Part shown: piece after piece, positions 33,441-44,413 of the stretch
Layout of the letters: each line of letters begins with the position of its first letter
Position numbering within the stretch: the first letter of the stretch is position 1
DNA from: Ochlerotatus camptorhynchus
Lineage: Eukaryota; Arthropoda; Insecta; Diptera; Culicidae
Direction: 5' to 3'
NCBI RefSeq assembly: GCF_037179485.1
Contig: NW_027041049.1
Coordinates: forward strand, 558,001 to 622,000
DNA length: 64,000 bases
Translations under genes and position numbers: made by a program
Notes under the pieces: generated by a model
What the model was told of the DNA's origin: nothing
Databases searched by the model: none
The model's input: the letters and a program-made list of their open reading frames with translations, nothing else

Positions 33441-34243
33441 TCTGAAAAAGACATAGACTTTGACCATCTCTATTATATATTAATATAATAATATTTTTTT
33501 TTTATATCTTTGTTAAGGAGACTTTCAGCCGTTGGCTGGCTCGTCTCCGAACAATATAATAATAAATTTTAAATCACAATTATTAGTAAAAACGGAAGTT
33601 TTTCCCTTAATTTCTTCCCACACCAAAACACAAATAAAAATAAAAGAGTTGATTTTAAAACTTAATTGCATATAATGGAAATTCAAACAGTTACCAGTGT
33701 CTACGCCAAAATATGTAACGGCTTGTTTAGGACCATACATTTGAACTTTCATAATTTATTACATTCCAGGAAAAATACTTGAACCGACATTGAACACTAA
33801 CAAAATTTCAAATATTGTTTTTATGTGTCCCACACATGAGTTGTTGCAACGTGATCAACAAATCAATATCTATCTGTCGGCCACATACTTAATATATGTA
33901 CATATAAAAACCATGCGTGACCACACATACTATTCATTTGCGTGTAAATTTCATGTGTACTTCTGAGTGGATTCTGTTTATGTGTGGTCAAATGAAAATC
34001 ATGCGAAATTTCACATGGATATTTGTCAAGAAAAATGTGTAAATTGTTTTGAGTCAACCATAACCGAAACATTGAAATACTTGTAAATTTTAAGATAAAG
34101 TATAATAGTCAAAAATGCATGAAAACCATCAATTTTGTGTGGTTCTACGTCATACTGCGGTCGTGTCTAGGACACAACCCTTTAATTTTTTAATTTAATT
34201 GTAATTCTGTTGGTAACAAATAGAAAACAAAACATAAAAATAA
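33441..34243. other. No gene seen; TGTGTCCCACACATGA repeat family
   Basis: After a T-rich stretch, about 33790-34060 belongs to a dispersed repeat (TGTGTCCCACACATGA, GATTCTGTTTATGTGTGGTC), with relatives at 28240 and 34690-34870 and in the second arm near 63830-63940. No coding signal. Confidence 0.5.
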
Positions 34244-34361
34244 TAGTACGTTCAGACTACAGAGTTATAACATGTTATAGCGCTATCTTGATGGTGGTTT
34301 CTGTGTTGCAATTAGTTGACAACCGTTATAACATGTTATAACTCTCCAGTCTGGACAGCGT
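34244..34361. mobile_element. 118 bp TTAA MITE, inverted copy
   Basis: TAGTACGTTCAGACTACAGA start, CTGGACAGCGT end, TTAA on the right (34362-34365). Confidence 0.88.
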
Positions 34362-35110
34362 TTAATCGCAAATTATTAAAAATTGAATCAATAAACATAT
34401 TTTTATTTCTACTGCGTATATTTTTAGGCTTAATAAAATAAATATGATTGAATCAACAAGAAATCTCTTTTAAAAACAAACATATTTTTTGTTGACCTAG
34501 CTGCCAAATTTGACAGCTTACGTCAAAACCATAAAAGCTCTTGTAAATTCGAAAAGATTTTCTTTTTGATTTAACAATCCATGGGTTTTTAAAAACAAAG
34601 ATACTGGATTGTTTAAATAATAATGATTTCATTTTGCAGCCAAAACAAAATGAAATTCTTATTAAATTTACGTCAAATATTTTTACGTTTAAAATATTTT
34701 TTTCTGCGTGTAATATGTGTACACATAAAAGTCATGTGTCAGACATACTATTCATTTGACTCATAAATGTCATGTGTGCTTCTGGGTGGATTCTGTTTAT
34801 GTGTGGTCACATGAAAATCATGTGGAATTTCTCACGGAAATTCGTCAATAAAAATGTGTGGAATTTTATTAGTGTACTATTAACTGAAAATTGAGTTATT
34901 TTTAACTTTGAATCGCAGCGTGTTTTAGTTAAACGGAATGTATCGATAAATATTTCAGGATATTCTTCGTAAATTACTTTACGCAATACAATTTACTAAG
35001 ATGTACATTTTAAACAACTACGGAAAGTACCAATTCAATCAATAGTGACAAATACTACGTTTTGAGCTAAACGATGATTAACAGAAAATTAACTTAAATT
35101 TGGGTTCATC

Positions 35111-35376
35111 TACACGAAACGAAAATCAATTATTTTATTCATGTGTTTCACTTATACATTTTTGCCAAAGCATCAGCCTTATATATTCCATAAGACAAAC
35201 CACATAGGTCCTACAAGAATGCATAAAAGGTATGTGTGACCACTTATACATTTCATTTGACACATGAGCTTCATTAACTTTTTGCAAGGCGTCTGCTTAT
35301 TAGTTGATTTATACATTTTATGAATAATCAGCAATAGAAATTTGCCAAAAGGTATAAGGAGATTTCTATCCGTGTA
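35111..35376. mobile_element. 266 bp insertion in arm 1 (TACACG ends)
   Basis: Arm 2 reads GGGTTCAT directly followed by ATTATTACTC, whereas arm 1 has 266 bp in between, starting TACACGAAACGAAA and ending ATTTCTATCCGTGTA. The ends are weak inverted repeats. Confidence 0.75.
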
Positions 35377-35855
35377 TTATTACTCAATAGATGAGTAAAT
35401 TTGACCCATCGCCGCTTTTCTGATTAACTCAACGGTAGACCTCAAATGATAGAACCCAACGGTGAGTTTTTTAAACTTAATTATAAGTAGTATTTTCTTA
35501 CCGTGTATAGGTTTGAGGTATACCTACACACCAAATTTCTTAATATTGTTCGGTACTTTTTTTGCTGGATTCGTTCTGTAAAATATAATTTTTACCGAAA
35601 GTTTTGTAAAAAATATAATTTTACTAATTTTCCGCAATCAAAACTGCTGAATTTCCGTAAATTACATAAATTTACCGAAAACTGCAAATAAAAATTACTG
35701 ATCACAACTGTATCGGTCTGTAATTCAGTGATACTGTAAAAAGTGTGGCGAATGTACTGTAAAAATAATCTTTTACAAAAAGAAACCGCAGTACAGTACC
35801 AGATTATTGTAAACATTACGGAACAGATTTGTGTTCTTGTACCATTCTGTCTAAA

Positions 35856-35973
35856 ACGCTGTCCAGACTGGAAAGTTATAACATGTTATAACGGTTGTCA
35901 AATAATTGCAACACAAAAACCACCATCAAGATAGCGCTATAACATGTTATAACTCTGTAGTCTGAACGTACTA
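35856..35973. mobile_element. 118 bp TTAA MITE, first of a head-to-head pair
   Basis: ACGCTGTCCAGACTGG start and GTCTGAACGTACTA end, followed three bases later by an inverted copy. Confidence 0.88.
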
Positions 35974-35976
35974 TAA

Positions 35977-36094
35977 TAGTACGTTCAGACTACAGAGTTA
36001 TAACATATTATAGCGCTATCTTGATGGTGGTTTCTGTGTTGCAATTATTTGACAACCATTATAACATGTTATAACTCTCCAGTCTGTACAGCGT
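35977..36094. mobile_element. 118 bp TTAA MITE, second of the pair
   Basis: Inverted copy with TTAA on its right side (36095-36098). The pair together forms a 239 bp palindrome-like block, duplicated in arm 2. Confidence 0.88.
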
Positions 36095-36296
36095 TTAACT
36101 CAGCATTTGCTGCCATTTCGTAATTGATTTTACTTCGGTTCTCTGGTGTTAAAAGTAAGTACTTTAATGTTTGTACATAATCCTTGATTCTGGACCAGGT
36201 TCTGGACCAATTGTTTTCAGCCACCATGGACGTAAGCTGGGTCTAATGCCCTCATCAAATCAAATGCACTTGTGTGGTTTACTTGCTCTCTATAAA

Positions 36297-37563
36297 GCCT
36301 GGTACGCAGCTGAAAAGTAATGACAATTCGACAGCAGGGATTTGTACCTTAATAATCTTGCAACCCTTGCTAGAAGCTAGCATTTCACATGACTGTTACT
36401 TTTGATTCGATTTACGTGCTAATTAATAATTGATTACATCGCAATACTTTGCACATTTCTTTGTGCCATTAATGAACCAACTAAAATCAATTAATCATAG
36501 AGCTAAAATATTGTTTTTTATTCAAAAAACTAGTTGAATTTGAGAAACACACGAAACATAGAGGTGATTGAATTTCTGTTCGATTGTAATACTCTCAAAT
36601 TTAATCTAGTAAGAATAAGAAAAATTCTAATGGGAATGTTCGATTGGCTCAGATTTTGACAGATCATTTGGCTCAAAACATTCCTTCCGCTAGCTTCCGC
36701 TTATCTCTCCCTCTGAGTATTTTTACTGGTGGTAAATTTGGCGGGGAACTCCCAACAGTTTCAATGTACACTCACCAGATGGCACTGCGATCACATAAGG
36801 GTGGTGTATCCATTGCCTTTGTTCGAGGAATTGATTTGTGGGATATCTTGCCAGATGGAACAAACGATAACCTGGAAAAACCGAGGGGCACGCAATAGCC
36901 TTTTTGACTGCGTTGGATTTAAAGTACAAGCTCAACTACTTAATTACAAGTAATTAAAAATGAAAATTAAGTATTTTACGTAATTAAATTTAATTTCGCG
37001 TAATCAAAGCAGTGCCAGTGTAATTAACACGTACTTCAATTTGATTACGTAATTAATGTAATTAAAAATTTATTTTCTGTAATTAATGTAATTAAAATTA
37101 AACAAATGTAATTAAAAACGTACCCAAATCCTTATTCTTGAACTATTTAAAAAAAATTGAAGAAAACCCTTAACACATACTCGAATGAATCAATTTATTC
37201 AAAAACACTTCTTACACCCTGAAATACGCCCATTAATGTTTTACTAGACTACAAACATGACCAATTCTGCGAATACTTATACTAAATTTCTTGAAGCACC
37301 ATGCTAGATGGAAACTGAAATAATCCACTCCCGACAATCGATTTCACTCTCGTTTTGTACGTTCAACATAAATAACTAGTGCACTGCATTCGTTGAATAA
37401 TGCTCTTTAATGCAGAATTAGAATAAAATCGATTGTCACAGTGGGTTATATCGGTTTACAACTCTAGTGACAATATATAGTGAAAAATGATACTCATAAT
37501 GAGGGCCGTGATTGCCGTACAAATGAAATGAGAATCACTTAGTTGTGACTCCCAGGTTGTGAC
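36297..37563. other. No gene seen; repeat fragments
   Basis: 36297-36325 is the left end of the GCCTGGTACGCAGC MITE. Near 36865-37100 lies a TAATTA-rich repeat (ACCGAGGGGCACGCAATA start) that recurs at 40275-40490. The short ORF at 36644-36898 lies in this repeat and looks non-coding. Confidence 0.5.
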
Positions 37564-37947
37564 CAGGCTTGCTTCCACTCACTTGCTATAAAAACATGAT
37601 TTTCTGAATTTTAAATCATTAGATGTTATAATCATATTTTGTATTTGTTACATACAAGAAAAGGTTGAAAGGCAAGTGTTTGACTCATGAAACCTGTCAA
37701 ATTCGCTTTCAGATAGTCACAATCAGCGATTTTACGACTCACGAGCGCTCACTCTGAGTGAACGCTCACGAATTATAAGATCGCTGATTGTAACACTCTG
37801 GTAGCGAAATTGACAGGTTTTATGAGTCAAACACTTGCCTTTCAACCTCTTCTTGTATCTAACAAGTGCAAAATATCATTATAACATCCAATAATTTCAA
37901 AATTCAGGAAATCATTTTTTTATAGCAAGTGAGTGGAAGCAACCCTG
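37564..37947. mobile_element. 384 bp hAT-type MITE, duplication GTTGTGAC
   Basis: Ends CAGGCTTGCTTCCACTCACT and inverse, perfect 8 bp duplication (37556-37563 and 37948-37955). It is self-complementary over most of its length and is the compact relative of 19097-21126. Confidence 0.92.
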
Positions 37948-38041
37948 GTTGTGACGACAAGTCTTCAAATTTTACATTTCCTTAAATTCAAGCAATTCCT
38001 CGAGCAAATTTCCTCCCGATTAAAAAATGTTCGAATTTTAA

Positions 38042-38232
38042 TAGCGAATTTGTTTATTATCGGGGTTGGAACCAGTTCCAACCCAGTGCGAAACCGAACT
38101 TTTTGTCAGTGCGAACCTCAACCTGAGCTAGGTTTTAAAAACAAATGATCAAGCTGGCGTTTGCAAGAAAACAAGTAGACCCGATCTTGATACCCGATCC
38201 AGGTTGGAACTGAATAATAAACAAATTCGCTA
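38042..38232. mobile_element. 191 bp TAGCGAA MITE, copy 2
   Basis: Inverted relative of 24545-24734 with TAA on both sides (38039-38041 and 38233-38235). Confidence 0.85.
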
Positions 38233-38562
38233 TAAGTTATGCTCGCTGCACAGTTCGACAGATGATGATATTAACTTGTGCCTGAATTAACAGATTCAAT
38301 GGAAGATGTATTTGCATTTGCATAAATTTTCTGATATTACGCGTGAATTCTTCGATTATTTCAATATTTCTTTCAAGCCTTTTATTATTATACTAATAAT
38401 AATTAACAGATTTAAGGCAGAGTTCATTAACAAAAAAAAATTATAATCAGGTTTTGGTTGCAGACACTAAGATGAGTCAAACCAATAATTGTGTGCTCTT
38501 ATTTGTATTATTGCCATTATGATCACATCCGTATTTAGAATTGACGCGATAGCACTTATGAA

Positions 38563-38736
38563 AGGCCCAAGCGCAATGTGGTCGGAAGCGGAACGGAAAC
38601 GGAAAGTTTGACAGTTGTTGCAAATGACATGAAGCTGCCTAACCGAAGTCGATTAGGTTATAATTAGTTTTCAATCTGACAAGTAGGCTTACTCAGATCG
38701 GGCTTTTTCGCTGCCGCTGCCGTTCCGCTTGGGCCT
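38563..38736. mobile_element. 174 bp AGGCCCAAGC MITE, duplication GAA
   Basis: Same ends as 11357-11548, with GAA on both sides (38560-38562 and 38737-38739). Confidence 0.85.
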
Positions 38737-38778
38737 GAAATTCGCCTCCCCATTATTCGTCTTTCCATGCGTCAACTA

Positions 38779-39726
38779 CACGGTAACCAGTGTAAACACA
38801 TTAATGTGTAAAATTTCACACATTTCGTGAAAAAAGGGGCCTACTCATAAAATGTGTAAACTACGTTTACACATTTATGTGTAAACCCAGCAAACGTCAA
38901 TAGAAGTGTATTTTTTACACATTTTTCAAGAACGGTTTTTACCTTTTTTTACAGCGAAATGTGTAATAAGTAATCATTTCTAGAACTTAAATATAATGGG
39001 TGCGCATGGTTTTTTATTAACTTCGGACTTTTCTTATTTGTGTCAATGATAAAATAAAGATTGCTCGAATAAAATAATATTTTATTAAAAAAAAAGGAAT
39101 GCCATCAAAAAATCAGTAGTGGCACCGGTGGTGTAGAGATAAGCGTGATTACCTCTTACCCCAGCAGGCCTGGGTTCAATCCCACCGCTGGGATGTTCTG
39201 AGGCATAACATCTCTGATCACGCCGAGAATCACGCCTCCCTTCGGAAGGGAAGTGAAGCCAGGAAGGATCCAGGTGTGGGAGCTGCCTTCCTGTCGTCAG
39301 TAGCATTGGTGCTCAGCACAGAAAAACAAATCAAGGAAAAAAACAAAAAATCAGTATGAAGCAAGCAAGCGACACACCGGACACTGAATGATTTTTTTTT
39401 TCTAAAACTTAATTATGAAAATAGTATTAATCACCTACCGTCTAGTATGTCCATCGTTGCACTGTCCAGCTTGGAACATAGTTCCTTCATTTTCCGTTAA
39501 ACAGGAAATATATACAAATGGCGTCAGGATACAGCAAAGTTTGAAGTTTTTTTTTACCCATTAATGAGTATAAAAATACACATTTTTTGACTGGTACTTC
39601 ATTCTTAAAATGTGTATTTTTTACACATTTTAAGATCTCCAAATTTACACATTTTTTGACAGCTGCATATAAATATAAAAAATGTGTATTTTTTTACTCA
39701 TTAATGTGTTTACGCTGGTTACCGTG
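38779..39726. mobile_element. CACGGTAACCAG MITE, copy 1, carrying a SINE
   Basis: Ends CACGGTAACCAGTGTAAACA and inverse, TA on both sides. Without the SINE it would be about 710 bp. It is rich in ACACATTAATGTGTAAA words. Confidence 0.85.
39119..39343 (+). mobile_element. tRNA-derived SINE (Feilai-like)
   Basis: Starts GGCACCGGTGGTGTAGAGAT (box A region) with a clear box B GGGTTCAATCCC at 39172-39183, then a unique body and an A-rich tail. A 13 bp duplication CAAAAAATCAGTA flanks it (39106-39118 and 39344-39356). Transcription would be by Pol III; mobility depends on LINE enzymes. Confidence 0.85.
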
Positions 39727-39855
39727 TAAACAATACTATGGGCAGAACTCCAAACCGATAGGAAACGATGAGTCCCATGTGCACAGGACACGAAATGATC
39801 GTTACCGATCAACTTGACACACTCAAGTTATCCGTGCCGGGAAGACAATTGCATA

Positions 39856-40266
39856 CTAGCTGCGATTTTTTTCCCGGAAGTAGCGCAGCGTGTGAATGTC
39901 CAAAGTATTCACCAGCTCCAGTGTCCGTTCAACTCTTTCTCTTAGGAGCTGTTCATAAACTACGTAGACAGTTTAGGGGGGGGGGGGGGGGTTGACAATT
40001 ATGCACGGCCCATACAAATTAAAAAAAATTGTATGGACGCAGGGGGAGGGGGTCAATAATTAAAAAAAATGTTTACGTAGTTTATGAACAGCCCCTTATC
40101 GGCCTCAAAAAAAACTTCTGATCCTGCGAAATGGCCAGCGAAAGAACTACCGCCTTCTCCGCCTTTGTCACCGTTCCCGCTTGATCAGGTACCACGTACA
40201 GAAATCGATCATCGCCAGTCAAACACAGACACATCGGTGACTGATGTTTTGAAATACGATTGATTT
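39856..40266 (-). pseudogene. Coding-like fragment split by a MITE (unknown family)
   Basis: On the minus strand a frame runs from a possible splice acceptor (AATATAG at about 40267) through LTGDDRFLYVVPDQAGTVTK and LSLAISQDQKFFLRP to the MITE at 39945-40095, and continues in frame after it through RVERTLELVNTLDIHTLRYF to a TAG at 39856-39858. Removing the MITE and one TTA copy keeps the frame, so the MITE entered an existing coding sequence. Codon-like composition and this continuity argue for a former exon of about 85 codons. I do not recognise the family; the first part is faintly reminiscent of beta-propeller repeats. No start codon is visible. Confidence 0.4.
39945..40095. mobile_element. 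151 bp MITE with GCTGTTCATAAACTACGTA ends
   Basis: Ends GGAGCTGTTCATAAACTACG and its near inverse, TTA on both sides (39942-39944 and 40096-40098), with a 16 bp G run near 39977. It interrupts the coding-like fragment. Confidence 0.85.
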
Positions 40267-40589
40267 CTATATTGCTAAAAAAACCGAGGGGCACGCAATA
40301 ACCTTTAACTCCTACGCAAGCCTTTTTTAAGTACAATAATTACAGTTAACTACATGATTAATTACTTTAATTACGAGCGTCGGAATTTTTTTGATGTAAT
40401 TACTTTTAAGTACAAATTTCAGCTTTAATTACAAGTCGCATAAATTAAGTACATTAACTCCATTAATGTACAGCGAGACATGTACTTAATTTACCCCCAG
40501 CGTACCGTTAGACCCTTTCGTTATTGGCCCGTGAAACAAAAATTTCACAGGCCCTTTTGCTACGTTAAGGATAATGTCAGCTCTTATAA

Positions 40590-41566
40590 ATTGAATCGCT
40601 ACCGCTGTTATGCCTTCAGAATAGACCCTATAAACATACATCTCCCGGGACCTACGAGGAAATCTACGTTGGTGATTGGTGCCAATTCACATGCAACGAT
40701 CGGTTCGTGATTGGAAATGTAGTCGGATTTCAATACTGCCGAGGTGTAGGCAGGGCAAAAACCTATATCCTGGATCACGCCCCTGTTAAAGCGCCGAAGA
40801 ATGCGGCAATGAACACGGTAACCAGCGTAAACACATTAATGTGTAAAAATTCACACATTTCGTGAAAAAAGGGGTCATAAAATGTGTAAACTGCGTTTAC
40901 ACATTTATGTGTAAACCCATCAAACGTCAAAGAAGTGTATTTTTTACACATTTTTCAAGTACGGTTTTTACTGCAAAATGTGTAAAAAGTAATCATTTAT
41001 AGAATTTTAATATGATGGGGACGAATAGATTGCTCGGATTCAATACAATTTAATTAAAAAAAAAAATCACAGCCAGACAGCGGGCAATTAAAAACTTAAA
41101 AATGATTTTTTTTCTAGGGCTAAGCTATGAAAATAATATAAACCACTTACCCTCTAGCTTGTCCATCGTTGCTCTTTAAAGTTTGGAACGTAGTTCCTCA
41201 TCCTTTGCCTAAAATTGCTGAAATTTATTCGCTTAGGCAAATGGCTTGCATCAACGAAGCAGTATGCAGCAAGTTTTGAAGTTTTTTTTACCCATTAATG
41301 AGTATTAAAATACACATTTTTTTGACTGGTACTACATTCTTAAAATGTTTTTTTTTCACACATTTTGAGATCTCCTAATTTACACATTTTTTGACAGCTG
41401 CATATAAACATAAAAAATGTGTATTTTTTTACACATTAATGTGTTTACGCTGGTTACCGTGAAAGGAATGTTTGTTTGTGCTAACTGGTTCAACCTTAGA
41501 AATAACGGATTTAATTTGGTTTCACATCCACCACGAAAACAGAATTACAATAGAAAATTATGTTAA
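40590..41566 (+). pseudogene. Coding-like fragment split by a CACGG MITE (unknown family)
   Basis: From 40590 the plus strand is open through GTYEEIYVGDWCQFTCNDRF and VIGNVVGFQYCRGVGRAKTY to the MITE at 40814-41461. After removal of the MITE and one AA copy the frame continues through GMFVCANWFNLRNNGFNLVS to TAA at 41564-41566, 109 codons in total. That the two halves join exactly in frame supports a real former coding sequence. The VGDW..F..N.RF.IG.V.GF.Y pattern is reminiscent of cargo-like modules in arthropod transposon-derived proteins, but I cannot name a family. A TAA at 40587 closes the frame upstream and no good start is seen, so the fragment is truncated. Confidence 0.45.
40814..41461. 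mobile_element. 648 bp CACGGTAACCAG MITE, copy 2, duplication AA
   Basis: Same ends as 38779-39726, AA on both sides. It interrupts the coding-like fragment. Confidence 0.88.
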
Positions 41567-43042
41567 GCACGTTTTGCCTCTTTGTATTTAACCCCAAAAT
41601 GTATGGTTAAGGGGAAGCTTACCGCCCCGAAAATATAGCTTTTTTTTCGACACGGTTTTTTTTTTAATAATGGGAATAATTATCGAAAATTCAAGAAAAT
41701 CAGTTTTTTCTTAGATTATTAACAAAATTGATTTCTCCACGGATACAAATTTTGTTCATTCAAATCAAAAATAAATACTCTAAACATATAAATGATTCAA
41801 ATTAAATTGAAAACATGTTCAAAATTAAAATATTTATTTTGAATTAAATTCAAAAGCATGTTTTTTTCGAGGCTGATGCTGCTCCTGCTGATACCGATGA
41901 CCGGTCACCACCACTTACGGTGATTGAATGAGCACCGTTCAGTGAGACCGCATTGAATTCGATTTTTAAGTCTGTGTTAGGGAATGCGCTGATTTCAGAT
42001 ATTCGGTGATAATTTTGATCACCACTGCAAAAGTTGGACATTTGTGTAATTTTCAATAACCCATTGAAAATTAATAAAGTGTTCATTTTAGCAGATTGGT
42101 AGATAAATTTCTAATCGTTTGGCTTGTTTAGAATTAAAATCTATGTGGTCAAAACCTGACCTCTTTTCGTAACGCGATCGATTTTTTGTAATTGCACCCC
42201 CAATATGTTGCCGAAATACGTAATACTACCTCAAAATCATACTTATGGGTCGTGGAGTTATAATTGTCAATTTTCCGAGACTTGGAAGCATTTTAAGGGT
42301 TATAATAAATTACAGAACAATCTATAAAATATTGCGGACAAACCCTGGAATTTTAAGTAAAAATTAAAAGTATTCAAAGTTTTGATTTTACATAAATATT
42401 GAGGAGGGCTCCCTCATAATTTTCCAAGGGAAAAATTCTTAACAGAATTCCTGAATTATTATGACATGAAGTCCTTAGATGAATTTAGAGGGATTTCTAT
42501 GCAGAAGAATGCAAGTTCCAAATTAAACTCTTGGTAATTTTAGAAAATTTCAAAAGGAGTTTTGAAAAAAAAAACTTTAAGGGAAATTCTTACGTGATTC
42601 TGAGGAGATGTGAATGGGAATCGTGAGGAAAATAACAGATGGATTTTAAGAAGAATTCCAAGAGAATTATTATGAGAATTAAACAAGAAACAGAGTTCTA
42701 AGAGTGTTCCGTGGATAATTTCAACCCTAGTGCGAAAAATTCATCACAGAGCTTCAACCAAATTGATTGCAAAAAAAATACTGATAATTAAAAAGAAATT
42801 CTTTAAAATACTCCATGGGGTTTCTGAATAAAATTTCATAAGATTTCTGCTGCTTTGAATAGTAAATTTTGAAAAGAATTTCAAAGGAATCAAAGTCTCC
42901 GAATGGGTTTAAAGTAATTCTAAGAAGGATTCCAATCAAATTCTTAGAAAGAGTTTCAAGAAATTCCAAAAAGAATTCAACGGTAATTATTACTCGGAGT
43001 ATTTCTGGTTAATTTCAGAAGTATTCCATGATAATTCAGAGA
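41567..43042. other. No gene seen; AT-rich, GAATTCC-like degenerate repeats
   Basis: 41567-42400 is plain AT-rich sequence. From about 42400 to 43040 short words such as AGAATTCC and AATTTCA recur every 15-30 bp, resembling a decayed tandem array. Confidence 0.5.
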
Positions 43043-43626
43043 AGAACTATAGAGGTAACTCTAAGACTAGTAGGTCCCGAAGAAACGTGCTCAAGTTTTT
43101 GACTCAGCTCTGGTACTCTCTTCGGTCCCAAGCTAATCGATTCACCCCTCGAAACATAGGAAAATTCACTAACCCCTCATTTTATCTGTCAAACTTTCAT
43201 AGCGAATCAAAACAAACATTGCGTAGTACTAGAATTTCGACTAGAATGGGATACTTTAATCGTTTGCTTGGGACCAATAGGCTAGTCAAGTAGTGAGCCA
43301 ATTTAAAATCGTTAGTTTCGTATTGATTGTTGGTAGAACCATAGAGGTAACTCTAAGACCAGAAGGTCCCGAATAAACGTGCTCAACTTTTTGGCTCAGC
43401 TCTGATACTATCTTCGGTCCCAAGCTAATCGATTCACCCCTCGAAACATAGCAAAAATAAATAACCCCTCATTTTATCTGTCAAACTTACATAGCTAATC
43501 AAAACAAACATTGCGTAGCACTAGAATTTCGACTAGAATGGGGTACGTTAATCGTTTGCTTGGGACCAATAGGCTAGTCAAGTGGTGAGCCAATTTAAAA
43601 TCGTTAGTTTCGTATTGATTGTTGGT
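43043..43626. repeat. Two-unit 292 bp tandem duplication
   Basis: The unit starting AGAACTATAGAGGTAACTCT at 43043 is repeated from 43335, with about 95 percent identity by eye, ending TTGGTAGAAC. Neither unit has a convincing ORF. Confidence 0.85.
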
Positions 43627-44227
43627 AGAACTTCAAGTTAATTCTGGAATTCATATCATGAGCATAATGAAGAACGAGAAATTAAAACCCCAGAAAAAAT
43701 AGTTTAGTTTCGGTTTTACAAATATTTGTTTCGCAAATGCCCAGCATCTTCAATATTTTCCTTTCATGCCCATAACATATGAAATTGAAACGACAAAAAT
43801 CAATTTGAAATATTGCTGAGTGATTTAATTCTAAAAACAAAAAGATAAGAATATTATGCAGTAAATAAAGTAAGACATTCATTTGGTAAAGAATCGCTCT
43901 GTTTTAATGGTTTATTCTAAAATCCTGGTGTAAACAATTGTTGCTGTGGCATGGTTAATTTATTTTCCCGTTTCACTCTTCGAATTCCCGGGTTTTTCCG
44001 GTTCGCTGGTCACCCTACAACTTAGCCTGGTGGCAGGATGGCACCGTTACTTTCCCTAGCTATTGATGTAATGGCAAATAAATACGCTTCGACTAAGACA
44101 ATAATTAACGTGTTCAACAGACAATCAAAACAACAATTGACATTACTGTAATATCTTGACCTCAGTATGCACAACTGTAATACTTTAAAACTGCCTGTCC
44201 AAAAACAATAGCAATACGTCACGTAGT
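43627..44227. other. No feature seen downstream of the kinase remnant
   Basis: 600 bp of AT-rich sequence without supported genes; it would contain the 3' UTR of the kinase gene. Confidence 0.4.
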
Positions 44228-44397
44228 TTATACTAGCAGTTTATAGTTGGCATTGCTTTCTTTTACGCTTTGAACCAGTTCTTGAATGTTCTGGTACTCA
44301 ATATCAGATAGTCAGAAATTCAAATGTCGGCCTGCTCTTCGGATTGTAGTTCCAGCAGTTTTCCATGATGTCGAACACCTTATCCGGGCATATGTCC

Positions 44398-44413
44398 GGT
44401 TGAGACGTTGAGA
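44398..44413 (-). other. 8 bp near-duplication in the kinase, possible hAT footprint
   Basis: On the coding strand TCTCAACG is immediately followed by TCTCAACC, adding 8 bp in the GQRL-SQPDICP region and shifting the frame. An 8 bp duplication with an altered base at the joint is what excision of a hAT element leaves. Confidence 0.55.

Larger units (their letters stand above)
34660..36290. repeat. Arm 1 of a long inverted duplication (partner 60756-64000)
   Basis: Read in reverse complement, this segment aligns with the right end of the window through shared unique and repeat sequence, including two ORFs that translate identically in both places (35592-35816 and 35743-35934). Arm 1 carries one insertion that arm 2 lacks (35111-35376); arm 2 carries two that arm 1 lacks. 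Confidence 0.88.

Noticed and set aside
33112..33456. Proline-rich 114-codon ORF
   Set aside because: Translation of the C-rich minisatellite.
35592..35934. Identical ORFs here and at 61095-61437, suggesting conserved small proteins
   Set aside because: The identity is explained by the inverted duplication; the frames cross MITE ends.
26494..36094. Regularly repeated 118 bp units as a CRISPR-like array
   Set aside because: The copies are dispersed, inverted MITEs with TTAA sites in a eukaryotic genome, not direct repeats with spacers.
36644..36898. 84-codon ORF
   Set aside because: Lies in dispersed repeat sequence, part of which recurs near 40280; no start context, domain or splice support.
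39119..39190. Possible tRNA gene (box A and box B present)
   Set aside because: No cloverleaf could be closed, and the sequence continues into a SINE body with an A-rich tail and 13 bp target duplications.
41850..42086. 78-codon minus-strand ORF
   Set aside because: No recognisable motif and AT-rich codon usage like the surroundings.
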